From the NCBI GenBank assembly GCA_949292725.1, contig CASFAQ010000002.1, positions 1 to 56,122 of the forward strand: a stretch of DNA of 56,122 nt. Reading direction: 5' to 3'. This document shows, in pieces, positions 24,035-34,082 of the stretch. The notes under the pieces were generated by a model that searched no databases, was not told the origin of the DNA, and was given only the letters and a program-made list of their open reading frames with translations. Both the position numbers and the translations under genes were made by a program. How positions within the stretch are numbered: the stretch's first letter is position 1; every line of letters starts with the position of its first letter. Origin of the DNA: an uncultured Eubacteriales bacterium. GTDB lineage: Bacteria; Bacillota; Clostridia; Lachnospirales; Lachnospiraceae.

Positions 24035-24658
24035 ATGAAGAAGAAAAAAAAGGATGATTTTTACTATAAGAACCTCAATTCATGCGTGGAGTATTCCAAG
24101 AAGGCGGCAGAGTTTCTAAAAGAAATCGTAACGGATTATGAGCTGGATACGATACAGGAGAAACTTGATGTTATGCATGAGCTTGAGCATCAGGCGGATG
24201 TAAAGAAGCATAAGATGACGAGCGCGTTAAGCCAGGCGTTCATCACCCCGATAGAGAGGGAGGACCTTATAGCTTTAAGCAATTATCTTGACGATATCAC
24301 TGACGCAGTGGAAGAAGCGCTGATGCAGATATATATGTACGGCATCACGCAGATAAGGCAGGATGTGATACCGATGGTGGAGCTTCTGTCATCATGCATA
24401 AGCGCGCTTAAGGATGTGCTTGGAGAACTGAAACGCTTCAAACATTCCAAGGATATCAAGAAGTACATTATAAAGGTAAACGATCTTGAAGAAAGCGGCG
24501 ATAAGCTCTACGTTGAGAATATGTACAGACTTCATCAGGAGCAGGATGTAAAGACCATTCTTGTGTGGAGCAATATATACGAGAGCATAGAAAAATGTAT
24601 GGATACATGTGAGCATGCAGCCGATATCGTTGCCACGGTAATAATCAAGAATTCCTAA
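24035..24658 (+). CDS. DUF47/PhoU-like Pit accessory protein
   Basis: A 207-residue all-helical protein of the DUF47 family (TIGR00153), distant to PhoU. It has paired acidic helix motifs: LEHQADVKKHKMTSALSQAF, ITPIEREDLIALSNYLDDIT, DLEESGDKLY and YESIEKCMDTCEHAADIVAT. E and D residues in E-x-x-x-D positions bind metal in this fold. It probably regulates the Pit transporter encoded 34 bp upstream. Confidence 0.9.
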   Translation: MKKKKKDDFYYKNLNSCVEYSKKAAEFLKEIVTDYELDTIQEKLDVMHELEHQADVKKHKMTSALSQAFITPIEREDLIALSNYLDDITDAVEEALMQIYMYGITQIRQDVIPMVELLSSCISALKDVLGELKRFKHSKDIKKYIIKVNDLEESGDKLYVENMYRLHQEQDVKTILVWSNIYESIEKCMDTCEHAADIVATVIIKNS

Positions 24659-24794
24659 TAGAATTTGTAATGCTGGGAAATGAATACAAAATACAAATAG
24701 ATGATGCAAAACGCAATGTTGTTTGATAAAATTATTATATAATTGCAAATATATGCAAATGCATAGATCAGGGCATCCCTGAGCCATTCAGATA

Positions 24795-24816
24795 CCACCG
24801 AATCGGGTGGGGATTT
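24795..24816 (+). terminator. Possible terminator after the pit operon
   Basis: ccacc/ggtgg hairpin (24795-24809) followed by ggggatttcttt. It overlaps the leader of the surface-protein gene and is weak. The interval 24659-24820 also holds A+T-rich sequence with TATAAT-like words but no convincing -35. Confidence 0.35.
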
Positions 24817-24820
24817 CTTT

Positions 24821-27448
24821 ATGTATAAAAGGTATATAAGAAAGATAATTATATCATTTATATTGCTATTTGCGATGCTGATCAACAGTATATATCCTCT
24901 GTATAATGATGGCAATGCCATAAAATGGAAAGCGAGTGGCACTACTAAGCAAATAGACATCAAGTACGACATCAGTCTGGCGAAGGACTATGATGCTATA
25001 GAAGAAGACACTCCTTTGTACTACAGTATAGAATATGATGAAGTCCTGGATGGATATTATCGCAGGTATTATGTAAGCACGGCTGACCAGCTTGCCGCTC
25101 GAAATCGTAACGTAACTCTTGAGATAGATGGCAACGGACACAGGCTGTATAGCGGTTATTATGGTGCACCAAAGGTTACCGGGGTAAAGTATAATACAGG
25201 CGCAGCTGCTAATCAAGGAGCAAGCGTTGAGAATACATATTATGAAAACTTCTTGAATCAAGACTATATGTTTTATATTCATGACCTTGTATTCTCCAAA
25301 CAGTATATCGGGCACGAGCAGGGAATGTTCGCTTCCGGTGTACGGTATGCTTATTTTAATAATGTAAACTGGAAGAGTTGTATGGCAGTCGGTGGTTCAT
25401 CGACTGTAATTGTGCTGGGTCATAGTTATGGAAGGTGCTACTTTAAGGATTGCACCATAGATAACAGCTATATCTATGGAAATGCGCACTGTGGACTATT
25501 TGCATCATATAACGAGGGCGCCACTACCTATGATAATGCTTCATATATTGGTGATACAGCTGGTACATATAACGCATATTATTATACAGATATTCCGAAT
25601 GACGTCTCGGAGGTCTACAGGGCATGGAATGGCTATAAAAGCGAACTACATAAAGACGTCAATTTGTACATAATATTTCCTTCCATATATGAGGACTGTG
25701 CAACTGTTAATTCTGAGGTATATGATTATGGAGCCAATCATTCAGGAACCTTTGTGTCCTGTCTGCAGGCCATGATAATATTCAAGAACTGTTTTTCAAA
25801 TTGTAATATCTATGCGAGGACACAGCTGTGAGTATTCATAGGCGCCGTTATCGGAAGCGGTAATGGATTCTATTATCCGCATAACGGAGTGAAAACTTTT
25901 GTTAATTCTTATTTTGAAAACTGCTACACCTCCGGTTCGATAGAAGGAAATTCTAAGCTTGGGGGATTCATAGACATAGTCTTTGACGATACACGTGCAT
26001 ATAATAGTGGCAACTCGAATCGCGGCAAGGCGGTGTTCCGGAACTGCTACTCCACATCCTCGGTTGGAATGCAGTATTCGGGTAGTAATGTGGGCGGATT
26101 TGCAGGTCTTATCGTGGGCAATATACAGGCGGCTGAAGCAACTTCGCATTCACGTCAGCATGTGTTTGAGAACTGCTATGCAGCAGGAGAGGTCGGCGGA
26201 ATCACCACGGACACCTCTACCGGAGATGACAATACTAATTCTATAGGTGGATTTATGGGCTCGTATGTTAATTACAAAAGTGAAGCTGCGGGCAATAATC
26301 CCTCCGTATCTGAAATAATTTCCATAAAAGAACAGAATAATTCCTTAAGTATCGTAAACTGCTATTATGATAAGCAGACTACTGCGATGCGTGAGAGGGA
26401 TGTGTACTATACCAAGACGCTTAGAATGACTACGGCGAGTGCCAAGTCCGCCGTGGGCTGGTATCGAGGCAATGAGTACAGGCTTACCACGCTGATCATA
26501 GAGGCCATAGATGAGGCTAATGTTGCACATGAGATGACTCGTATTGATGTAGAAAATGCCAATAGTGAGTTTGGTTTTTCAGAAGCGGAGTATCAGTATG
26601 ACTTTAAGGGGTACTCTGTCACACAGAATCCGGAGACCAAGGTGTTCTCCGTGGTGGAGAACTAAACATCGACAAAGACATTTAAGATCGAGTCGGCAAC
26701 GGATTATATCGATAATAGCGTTACCAAGTACATACTCTTTAATCTGGAGGCGTCCGATCAGGCTGAATCGTATACTACCATTAATGACAGCCTGCGTGTT
26801 ACCGCCCTGTTCAGGAAGAATACATCCGACGTACAGGCGGAGAAGACGGTATTGCTTAACGAGGCGGACAAGAATTATGAAGTTAACAATGGGGAAGAGT
26901 CGGATGACGCCAATCGTAAAGCGGTGCTTAGCGGTGATGAGCTCACCTACAGGGTCAGGCTGCATAATACCGGTTATATGGATTCGGATACAGTAAATGT
27001 GTATGATGAGGTTCCTGAAAACTGTACTTATATAGAGAATTCCATGAAGATATACAGGCAGAAGATAGCGAATCTTTCGGGCGGTACGATAAGTTATGGA
27101 AAGCCTGAGGAGATGGATCCGACTTCTGATACTACAGTCAGTATGGAGTATAATGATGGTCATCTGTCCTGGAGTATAGCCGGTATACCGCTCAATCATA
27201 TATATTATGTGGAGTATAGGGTTAAAGTAGATACACTGTCGGCGTTCGACCTTAAGAGAACGCTTACCAATGAGGCATACTTGGATTTTGTATCGATTAA
27301 CGGCGATATAGCCGTGGGTGATGATATAAGTAACGAGTTTACCCCGACAGACCTTGATTATCTAAAGGAGCATCTTGTATTCGATATGAAGGTTGATGTC
27401 GACGAAGGAAGTATCGTGCAGGAAACTCACACCCATACGAGAAGGTGA
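24821..27448 (+). pseudogene. Large GLUG-type surface protein broken by two in-frame stops
   Basis: One reading frame extends 876 codons from ATG 24821 to TGA 27446-27448, interrupted by TGA at 25829-25831 and TAA at 26663-26665. It begins with a signal-peptide-like segment (IIISFILLFAMLINSIYPLY). Repeats resembling the GLUG motif follow, with FENCYTSGSIEG, FRNCYSTSSVG...NVGGFAGLI and FENCYAAGEVGG...SIGGFMG. A C-terminal repeat-type domain (DUF11-like) contains GDELTYRVRLHNTGYMDSDT. No sortase signal or membrane anchor is visible at the end (ETHTHTRR). The protein should be exported and adhesin-like; at present only the first 336 codons can be translated normally. Confidence 0.75.
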
Positions 27449-27452
27449 TGTA

Positions 27453-28169
27453 ATGTTTATACATAGAAAATTACGTATGGCATGCGTTCTTTTGCTGACT
27501 GTCGGTATGCTTGTCTGCGGATTTACCATCGCTTATTTTTCAAGCCGTGACGAGGTTACGAATAAGACACGGGCTCATGACGTAAGAATCATTCTTACAG
27601 AACCTGAGTGGCTTGATGTGGGAATCAGCGATGCTGCCGCCATGCAGCCGGGCATGGTTATCGCAAAAGATCCGATGGTATATAATGATGGTGAGGCGGG
27701 CGTCTACGTTCGCATGAAGATTATCATCATATGTAAGGATTCTGAGGGAAATTATACTGAGATAGACAGTAGTGATAAAAGGTATAAGCCTCTTATGGAA
27801 GCGATATGTGTGGATGATGCGGGAGGGAAGCCGTTATTTGATGAGGGCTTAGTATCGTCTATATCCAATGCATCATTTGAATATGACAGTAGTAGCGGAT
27901 GGTTCTACTATAAGTCGGATGGCAATTATACCTCGCTTGCGCCGGGTGCATATACAGCGCCGCTCTTTAGCTCGTTTAGGGTGCCGGTTCTTAAGACGGA
28001 GTATAATAATATATTTGATATGGATTTTCGCATTCAGATAGTGGCACAGGCGGTCTGTCTGCGCCTGTTTTCAGCTGAGGAATTAAAGGATGAGCGGCTG
28101 GTGAGTCTGTCTACCTGTTCGTATCAGTTTGAGGATGCAAGGACTGTTCTTGTGGGATATCTAAGATGA
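27453..28169 (+). CDS. TasA/CalY-like matrix protein with a sortase B C-terminal tail
   Basis: ATG 27453, 4 bp after the surface frame, starts a 238-residue protein. Residues 1-200 follow the TasA/CalY (SipW-dependent) plan: signal segment MACVLLLTVGMLVCGFTIAY, the motif YFSSRDEVTNKT, VRIILTEPEWL, MQPGMVIAKDPMVYNDGEAG. The last 38 residues instead read EERLVSLSTC-like sequence (KDERLVSLSTCSYQFEDART), the active-site end of a class B sortase with Cys222 and Arg230. The sortase histidine and beta-barrel are absent, so it is not a sortase. I infer an in-frame deletion joining a calY-like gene to a former downstream srtB. An expressed fusion cannot be excluded. Confidence 0.75.
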   Translation: MFIHRKLRMACVLLLTVGMLVCGFTIAYFSSRDEVTNKTRAHDVRIILTEPEWLDVGISDAAAMQPGMVIAKDPMVYNDGEAGVYVRMKIIIICKDSEGNYTEIDSSDKRYKPLMEAICVDDAGGKPLFDEGLVSSISNASFEYDSSSGWFYYKSDGNYTSLAPGAYTAPLFSSFRVPVLKTEYNNIFDMDFRIQIVAQAVCLRLFSAEELKDERLVSLSTCSYQFEDARTVLVGYLR

Positions 28170-28241
28170 TTCGCGATAAGACTTATTTTGTTCACATTTA
28201 TGTTGTATGATATAGCCAATAACATTTTGGAGGATGTACCT

Positions 28242-29360
28242 ATGGCGAAGAAGAAGACGAATAGTAAGAAAAACGGCATCATAATTGCGATTGTGATTGG
28301 CGCTCTTGTGGTCATAGCCGCAGTTATTGCGCTTTTTATCATTATTAATAGGAATATCGAGAAGAATCAGTATGTTGAATACGGCGTGCCGCATGATTAT
28401 GAGGAGGACGGATTCATAAAGCTTGGCGAATATAAGGGCATTAGCATGTCGGTTGCGGTCTCTGACGAGGATGTCGAGGAGGAGATAGAGTATGCCCTTG
28501 AGGATGCGGAGAACTATGAGAGACTTACGGGTACGGCTAAGACGGGAGATTATGTGAATATCAATATGGCATGTTTCTATGAGGACGGAACTGCCATTGA
28601 TGATTATACTTATGACAATGAATTCATAACGCTTGGCGACGAGGATTATTTTGCTGAATTTGACACGGAGATAAGCGGTATGAATACCGGTGAGACCAAG
28701 GAGATTACGGTGGCGGTGCCGGCTGATTATGGTGATGAGGTTATAGACGGTATGACGATTAAGTTTAATATCACGCTCAATTATATATGCGGCGATGCGA
28801 TAGAGCAGGAGCTTACGGATGAGTTCGTAACGGAGTATACTGAGGGCGAATGTACGAATGTGGACGGATTTGGCGAGTATATAAGAACGCAGCTCTATAA
28901 TGATAACGTGGATAATCTTACCTACGATCTTCTGACTGAGATAACGGAGAATACTAATGTTAAGAAATATCACCGCGGCGAGCTTAAGAATGCCGAGGAT
29001 GAGACCATTCAGAGTTATCAGAGTTTCGCTGAGATGTCGGGTTATACGGTGGACGAGCTTTTGGAGGCGTTCGGAATGACTGAGGATGATGTGGACGATA
29101 TTGCAAAAGAGGCCGCAGTGGAAAAGATGGTTGTAAAGACTATTGCCGCTAAGGAGAATCTTACTCTTGATGATGAGACTTATAAGCAGATGCTTATGGA
29201 GTCGCTTGAGTATAAGAGTGACGAGGTACAGAATATGACCATAGAGGATATGGAGGAGGAGTACCTGTCCATGAATGAGGTCAATCCGAAGGACGGTATG
29301 CTCTCGGAGTATGTTATGCAGTACGTGCTTAGCTTGTCTAACATAGAAGGCTTGCAGTAA
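28242..29360 (+). CDS. Membrane-anchored trigger-factor-like FKBP prolyl isomerase
   Basis: I chose ATG 28242 because tggagga lies upstream; the frame is open from 28188 without a site. A 372-residue protein: Lys-rich start, one membrane helix (about residues 12-34, IIIAIVIGALVVIAAVIALF), an FKBP-like domain (about 70-190, with GDYVNINMACFYEDGTAIDD and PADYGDEVIDGMTIKFNITL), then a trigger-factor-C-like helical part (about 195-372). It should face outside the membrane as a folding helper for exported proteins. It is strongly acidic. It is followed 19 bp later by a two-component system, suggesting one operon that watches envelope folding. Confidence 0.8.
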   Translation: MAKKKTNSKKNGIIIAIVIGALVVIAAVIALFIIINRNIEKNQYVEYGVPHDYEEDGFIKLGEYKGISMSVAVSDEDVEEEIEYALEDAENYERLTGTAKTGDYVNINMACFYEDGTAIDDYTYDNEFITLGDEDYFAEFDTEISGMNTGETKEITVAVPADYGDEVIDGMTIKFNITLNYICGDAIEQELTDEFVTEYTEGECTNVDGFGEYIRTQLYNDNVDNLTYDLLTEITENTNVKKYHRGELKNAEDETIQSYQSFAEMSGYTVDELLEAFGMTEDDVDDIAKEAAVEKMVVKTIAAKENLTLDDETYKQMLMESLEYKSDEVQNMTIEDMEEEYLSMNEVNPKDGMLSEYVMQYVLSLSNIEGLQ

Positions 29361-29379
29361 TACAGAAGGTGGTATCATT

Positions 29380-30060
29380 ATGGAAGATATTAAGATTCTT
29401 GTGGTTGATGATGAGCAGAGGATGAGAAAGCTTGTAAGGGACTTTCTTGTAAGAAAAGGATATCAGGTGCTTGAGGCTTCTGACGGCGAGGAGGCCATAG
29501 ATGTATTTTTTTCGGAAAAGAATATTGAGCTTGTTATACTTGACGTAATGATGCCGAGGATGGACGGCTGGGCGGTGTGCAGGGAGATACGCCAGTATTC
29601 GCAGGTGCCGATAGTGATGCTTACCGCCAAGTCGGGAGAAAAGGATGAACTGCTTGGATTTGAGCTGGGCGTGGACGAATATATATCCAAGCCGTTCTCG
29701 CCAAAGGTGCTTGTCGCAAGGGTCGAGGCGATATTGAGGCGCGCCGGCGCATCGTACGAGGATGTGCTTGAGATAGGCGGCATCACGCTCGATAAGAGCG
29801 CGCATGAAGTGACCATAGACGGGCAGAAGCTTGAACTGAGTTTTAAGGAATTCGAACTTCTGACTTATTTTATCGACAATAAGGGCATTGCATTATCACG
29901 CGAGAAGATACTCAATAATGTATGGAATTATGATTATTACGGCGACGCAAGAACCATAGATACCCATGTCAAGAAGCTGCGCAATAAGATGGGGGATAAG
30001 GGCAGTTATATTAAGACGATATGGGGCATGGGTTATAAGTTTGAAGTGGAGCAGGGGTGA
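29380..30060 (+). CDS. OmpR/PhoB-family response regulator
   Basis: A 226-residue regulator. The receiver domain has the acidic pair DD at 10-11, phospho-acceptor Asp55 in LVILDVMMPRMDGW, Thr82 in MLTAKSG and Lys104 in YISKPFSPK. The winged-helix output domain (about 130-225) includes LSFKEFELLTYFIDNKG, ISREK-like LSREKILNNVWNYDYYGDA and RTIDTHVKKLRNKMG. Its stop overlaps the histidine kinase start. Confidence 0.94.
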   Translation: MEDIKILVVDDEQRMRKLVRDFLVRKGYQVLEASDGEEAIDVFFSEKNIELVILDVMMPRMDGWAVCREIRQYSQVPIVMLTAKSGEKDELLGFELGVDEYISKPFSPKVLVARVEAILRRAGASYEDVLEIGGITLDKSAHEVTIDGQKLELSFKEFELLTYFIDNKGIALSREKILNNVWNYDYYGDARTIDTHVKKLRNKMGDKGSYIKTIWGMGYKFEVEQG

Positions 30061-31595
30061 TGGGCTTGAGACATTCAATCCGCGCAAGGCTTATACTTAT
30101 ACTGACAGGGTTTATAGTAGTATTTGTCTCTGTCAATATGTTTATGAACATTTTCTTCCTTGAGAGGTATTACACATACCAGAAGAAGGAAGTGCTCAAG
30201 GATATATATAACGAAATATACAGGGTCAACAGCGAGGCAAATTTTATCGATGCGGCCTCGGTCCTTGACAATTATTATTTTCTGGACAGATTGTCTGCCA
30301 ATAACGGCGTCACTTTGTATGTTTTTTCCATTACAAGCGACGGGTTATTTAATTATTATAATTTTCAGTTTCCGGAGGTCGATACCGGAAGCGTTTCATT
30401 TAATATAGTCAAAAACAGACTGGATAATTATGTGAATGACTATTACGGTCTTCATACGCTCGATAATAATTATCAGATTGTCTATCAGACGGATAATTAT
30501 GATATGTATAAAATCTATGATGAGAAAATCGGCTCCAATTACCTTGAGTTATTTGGAAAGATTGACAATTCCAGCTTTATTTTCCTGCGCGCCAATTATC
30601 AGAATATGAAGGAGAGCGCGGCTATATCCAACCAGTGCATGAGTTATATAGGTGCAATCATAGTCGTACTCGGGGCTGTTGCGATGTTCTTCATAGGCAG
30701 GAGCTTTACCAAACCCATACTTGAGCTTAGTGAGATTGCGGACAGGATGGCAAAGCTTGATTTTGACGCCAAATATGATGTGACGAGCGACGATGAGATA
30801 GGACGGCTTGGCAACAGCATGAATATGCTCTCGTCCCAGCTTGAGAATACGATATCGGAGCTCAAAAGCGCCAATAATGAGCTTCAGTCAGACATAGAAA
30901 GAAAGATGCAGATAGATGAGATGCGCCAGGAGTTTCTGTCGAATGTATCCCACGAGCTTAAGACGCCTATCGCCCTGATACAGGGTTATGCTGAGGGATT
31001 GTCCGATGACGTCATGGACAATGCAGAGGATAGGAAATTCTACTGTGACGTTATCATGGACGAGGCGCAGAAGATGAACCGTATGGTAAGGAGACTTCTT
31101 AATCTCAACCAGCTTGAGTTCGGCAATGATAAGCCTAAGATGGACCGATTCGATATAGTTGAGGTGATCAAATCCGTAGTGTCATCCCAGAATATACTGT
31201 TTAAGCAGAAGAATGTGAGCCTTACGATGTATGAGCCTGCACCCGTGTATGTGTGGGCGGACGGGTATCTGGTTGAGGAGGTGCTCACCAATTATATCAG
31301 CAATGCGCTTAACCATGTTAAAGAACCGAATATAATACGCATATATACTAAGAAATATGGGGATGTGGTAAGAATCGGGGTGTCCAACACCGGAGAGCGG
31401 ATTCCGGACGAGGAGCTTGAGAAGATATGGATTAAATTCTATAAGGTTGATAAGGCGAGGACAAGGGAGTACGGCGGAAACGGCATAGGTCTGTCGATAG
31501 TCAGAGCCATAATGCGCTCGCATAATCATGAGTGCGGCGTCGTTAATCTTGATGACGGTGTTGAATTCTGGTTTGAGCTTGATTCGGCCGGGTGA
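30060..31595 (+). CDS. Sensor histidine kinase
   Basis: The partner kinase of the preceding regulator, overlapping it by TGATG. I use ATG 30060; GTG 30057 directly before it is an alternative. Of 511 residues, TM1 is about 8-31, an extracellular sensor about 32-192, TM2 about 193-214, HAMP about 215-268, HisKA with the phospho-His in FLSNVSHELKTPIALIQGY (about His298), and HATPase with NYISNALNH, GVSNTGERIPDEE and GGNGIGLSIVRAIM. The ligand is unknown. The FKBP neighbour suggests cell-envelope stress. Confidence 0.93.
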   Translation: MGLRHSIRARLILILTGFIVVFVSVNMFMNIFFLERYYTYQKKEVLKDIYNEIYRVNSEANFIDAASVLDNYYFLDRLSANNGVTLYVFSITSDGLFNYYNFQFPEVDTGSVSFNIVKNRLDNYVNDYYGLHTLDNNYQIVYQTDNYDMYKIYDEKIGSNYLELFGKIDNSSFIFLRANYQNMKESAAISNQCMSYIGAIIVVLGAVAMFFIGRSFTKPILELSEIADRMAKLDFDAKYDVTSDDEIGRLGNSMNMLSSQLENTISELKSANNELQSDIERKMQIDEMRQEFLSNVSHELKTPIALIQGYAEGLSDDVMDNAEDRKFYCDVIMDEAQKMNRMVRRLLNLNQLEFGNDKPKMDRFDIVEVIKSVVSSQNILFKQKNVSLTMYEPAPVYVWADGYLVEEVLTNYISNALNHVKEPNIIRIYTKKYGDVVRIGVSNTGERIPDEELEKIWIKFYKVDKARTREYGGNGIGLSIVRAIMRSHNHECGVVNLDDGVEFWFELDSAG

Positions 31596-31754
31596 GGGAA
31601 TGTTTATTTGCCAGTGAATATTAAGTGTATGGATGAAAAAGAAAATATTCCGGGGCCTTCTAATATTGGAGATTTTATGATGATAGGTATACAGTGCTTT
31701 TTTATTACAAAAATTAGAGTATAGCATTTTTTATAACGTAAAATAACGTGAGAT

Positions 31755-31812
31755 AGTAAAAGCATTAAAGTAAAAGCATTAAAAAAGATGGCTTTTGTAT
31801 GCCGTCTTTTTC
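31755..31812 (+). terminator. 14-bp tandem repeat and terminator
   Basis: agtaaaagcattaa is repeated head to tail at 31755-31768 and 31769-31782. It is followed by the hairpin aaaaagatggc/gccgtcttttt (31782-31812), a likely terminator of the kinase operon. The whole stretch 31596-31985 otherwise shows no gene I can support. Confidence 0.7.
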
Positions 31813-31985
31813 TTTCTGATACTTATTAACAGAAGCGAGAAGTTAAGATTTACAATACAGAGCCGGTATGTTATGATGAATTGGGTAATTCGCATAAATG
31901 TTTTGTTTTCCGTTGTAAGAAGGCGTGTAATATTGCGTACTAATTATTTACTGATCATTTTGCATAAAAGAGGTAATTTTTGAAT

Positions 31986-32591
31986 ATGATAGCGATAATC
32001 GACTACGACGCCGGTAACCTTATGAGTGTTAAAAAGGCTCTTGAGTATATCGGCAGTAATCCCATAGTAACAAGGGACGCAAATACGATATTTAAGGCGG
32101 ATAAGATTATTCTTCCGGGAGTGGGAGCCTTTGGCGACTGTATGGACAAGCTTGACGCATGTGGGCTTTCCGGCGCTATAAGGAAAGCGGTGGATGAAAA
32201 GATTCCTCTTCTGGGAATATGTCTCGGACTTCAACTGTTGTTCGACAGGAGTGATGAGTCCGTCGGGGTCGGCGGTTTATCTGTGTTGAAAGGTGATATA
32301 TGCGCGATTCCGAACGACGGTGTACATAAGATTCCACATATGGGCTGGAATTCTCTGCATTTTCCTAAGGAATCCAAACTTTTTAAAGGCATAGATGAGG
32401 GTGCGTATGTATATTTTGTACATTCGTACTATCTAAAGGCGGCCGATGAGCAAATCGTTTCGGCAACGACGGACTATGTTGTGAATATACATGCGGCGGT
32501 TGAGTGTGATAATGTGTATGCCTGTCAGTTCCACCCTGAGAAGAGCGGGGATGTCGGACTTGAAATTCTAAAGAATTTTGTGTCAATATAA
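31986..32591 (+). CDS. hisH: Imidazole glycerol phosphate synthase glutaminase subunit
   Basis: Class I glutamine amidotransferase that feeds ammonia to HisF in histidine synthesis (PRFAR to IGP plus AICAR). I chose ATG 31986 (gaggt upstream); a TTG 6 bp earlier also opens the frame. It has 201 residues. Nucleophile Cys79 lies in [10 protein letters not shown] and the His183/Glu185 pair in [16 protein letters not shown] is also conserved. It overlaps the hisF leader. No other histidine genes are nearby. Confidence 0.94.
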   Translation: MIAIIDYDAGNLMSVKKALEYIGSNPIVTRDANTIFKADKIILPGVGAFGDCMDKLDACGLSGAIRKAVDEKIPLLGICLGLQLLFDRSDESVGVGGLSVLKGDICAIPNDGVHKIPHMGWNSLHFPKESKLFKGIDEGAYVYFVHSYYLKAADEQIVSATTDYVVNIHAAVECDNVYACQFHPEKSGDVGLEILKNFVSI

Positions 32592-32601
32592 GGAGAAAAT
32601 G

Positions 32602-33363
32602 ATGTTTACTAAAAGAATTATTCCGTGCCTTGACGTCAATAAGGGACGAGTTGTTAAAGGAATCAATTTCGTTGATCTAAGGGATGCGGGCGACCCGGTT
32701 ATGGTTGGAGCCGCATATGGAAAATGCGGAGCTGATGAGCTTGTTTTCCTTGATATAACTGCATCAAGTGATGCAAGAGACATAAGGCTTGATATGGTGC
32801 GAAAGGTTGCGGAGACTGTATTTATCCCGTTTACTGTGGGCGGAGGCATAAGGAGTATCGATGATTTCAAGATGATATTGCGTGAGGGCGCCGATAAGAT
32901 TGCAGTAAATACGGCTGCCATAATGAATCCGGAGCTGATATCGGAGGCGGCATTAAAGTTTGGAAGCCAGTGTGTCGTGGTTGCCATTGACGCTAAAAGG
33001 CGGGATGATAACAGCGGCTGGAATATATATAAGAACGGCGGACGTGTTGATATGGGTATAGACGCCGTGGAGTGGGCGATAAAGGCATGCGAGCTTGGCG
33101 CAGGTGAGATACTTCTTACGAGCATGGACTGTGACGGCACTAAGGACGGTTACGATATTGAGCTTACGCGCATGGTGTCGGATAATGTCTCTGTTCCGGT
33201 CATTGCTTCGGGAGGAGCCGGGAAATGCGAGCATTTTCTTGAGGCGATAAATGATGGAAGGGCGGATGCGGTTCTTGCTGCTTCGTTATTTCATTATAAG
33301 GAGCTTGAGATTATGGAGCTTAAAAAATATCTGCGGGATAATGGAATAAGCGTAAGAATGTAG
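32602..33363 (+). CDS. hisF: Imidazole glycerol phosphate synthase cyclase subunit
   Basis: TIM-barrel cyclase partner of HisH. Start ATG 32602 gives [12 protein letters not shown] and 253 residues, the family length, with aggaga 6 bp upstream; ATG 32599 is too close to the site. Catalytic Asp11 (in CLDV) and Asp130 (in VVAIDAKR) are present, as are [12 protein letters not shown] and [13 protein letters not shown]. It follows hisH by 10 bp and precedes ung by 12 bp. Confidence 0.95.
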   Translation: MFTKRIIPCLDVNKGRVVKGINFVDLRDAGDPVMVGAAYGKCGADELVFLDITASSDARDIRLDMVRKVAETVFIPFTVGGGIRSIDDFKMILREGADKIAVNTAAIMNPELISEAALKFGSQCVVVAIDAKRRDDNSGWNIYKNGGRVDMGIDAVEWAIKACELGAGEILLTSMDCDGTKDGYDIELTRMVSDNVSVPVIASGGAGKCEHFLEAINDGRADAVLAASLFHYKELEIMELKKYLRDNGISVRM

Positions 33364-33375
33364 GAGAATACAATT

Positions 33376-34050
33376 ATGGGAGCTATTGCGAACGACTGGC
33401 TTTCGGCGCTTAATGCCGAATTTGCAAAACCATATTATGCGTCGCTTTACAGTTATGTAAAAGAGGAATATGGCAGGTATGTGATATATCCGCCGGCTGA
33501 CGAGATATTCAATGCATTTCATTTTACACCGCTTAGCAGGGTGAAGGTGGTCATACTTGGACAGGACCCTTACCACGGACCCGGTCAGGCACACGGCCTG
33601 TGTTTTTCCGTAAAAAGGAATGTTAAGACGCCGCCGTCGCTTATCAACATATACAAGGAGATTAAGGATGATCTGGGATGCTATATTCCGAATAACGGAT
33701 TTCTGAAAAAATGGGCTGACCAGGGTGTTTTACTGTTAAATACGGTGCTCACGGTGCGAAGCGGCGTAGCCAATTCTCATAAGGGGATAGGCTGGGAACG
33801 ATTTACGGACGCAGCCATACAGGCTGTTAATAATAAAGAAGAACCGGTTGTGTACATGCTCTGGGGAAGATATGCAAGGGAAAAGAAGGGCATGCTTACC
33901 AATCCGCGACACCTGATACTTGAGGCGCCGCATCCGAGTCCGCTTTCTGCATATAATGGCTTCTTCGGATGCAGGCATTTTAGCAAGGCTAATGAATATC
34001 TTGAATCAGTCGGACTTACGCCTATTGACTGGCAGATAGAAAATATATAA
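33376..34050 (+). CDS. ung: Uracil-DNA glycosylase
   Basis: Family 1 uracil-DNA glycosylase that removes uracil from DNA for base excision repair; 224 residues. The water-activating motif GQDPYHG is at 62-68 (Asp64), LLNTVLTVRSGVANSHKGIG follows, and the HPSPLSAYNGFFG DNA-binding loop is near residue 186. All catalytic motifs are intact. It appears to be translated with hisHF and the isocitrate dehydrogenase downstream. Confidence 0.96.
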   Translation: MGAIANDWLSALNAEFAKPYYASLYSYVKEEYGRYVIYPPADEIFNAFHFTPLSRVKVVILGQDPYHGPGQAHGLCFSVKRNVKTPPSLINIYKEIKDDLGCYIPNNGFLKKWADQGVLLLNTVLTVRSGVANSHKGIGWERFTDAAIQAVNNKEEPVVYMLWGRYAREKKGMLTNPRHLILEAPHPSPLSAYNGFFGCRHFSKANEYLESVGLTPIDWQIENI

Positions 34051-34082
34051 GTAAATTATTGTTTATAAGGAGGAATACAGCA

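Noticed and set aside
25829..25831. TGA in the surface protein as a selenocysteine codon
   Set aside because: No SECIS-like hairpin stands out directly after it, the protein type is not a selenoprotein, and a second stop (TAA) lies in the same frame.
28161..29378. A 405-codon minus-strand open frame opposite the FKBP-like gene
   Set aside because: It is the shadow of a strongly biased plus-strand gene; it lacks a ribosome-binding site and reads as low-complexity Ile/Leu/His-rich sequence.
31649..31725. A short frame (MDEKENIPGPSNIG...) in the 31.6-32.0 kb gap
   Set aside because: No ribosome-binding site, odd composition, and it ends in A+T-rich sequence; I cannot support it as a gene.
32583..33140. 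A 185-codon minus-strand frame over hisF
   Set aside because: It is the shadow of hisF, whose catalytic residues are all present.
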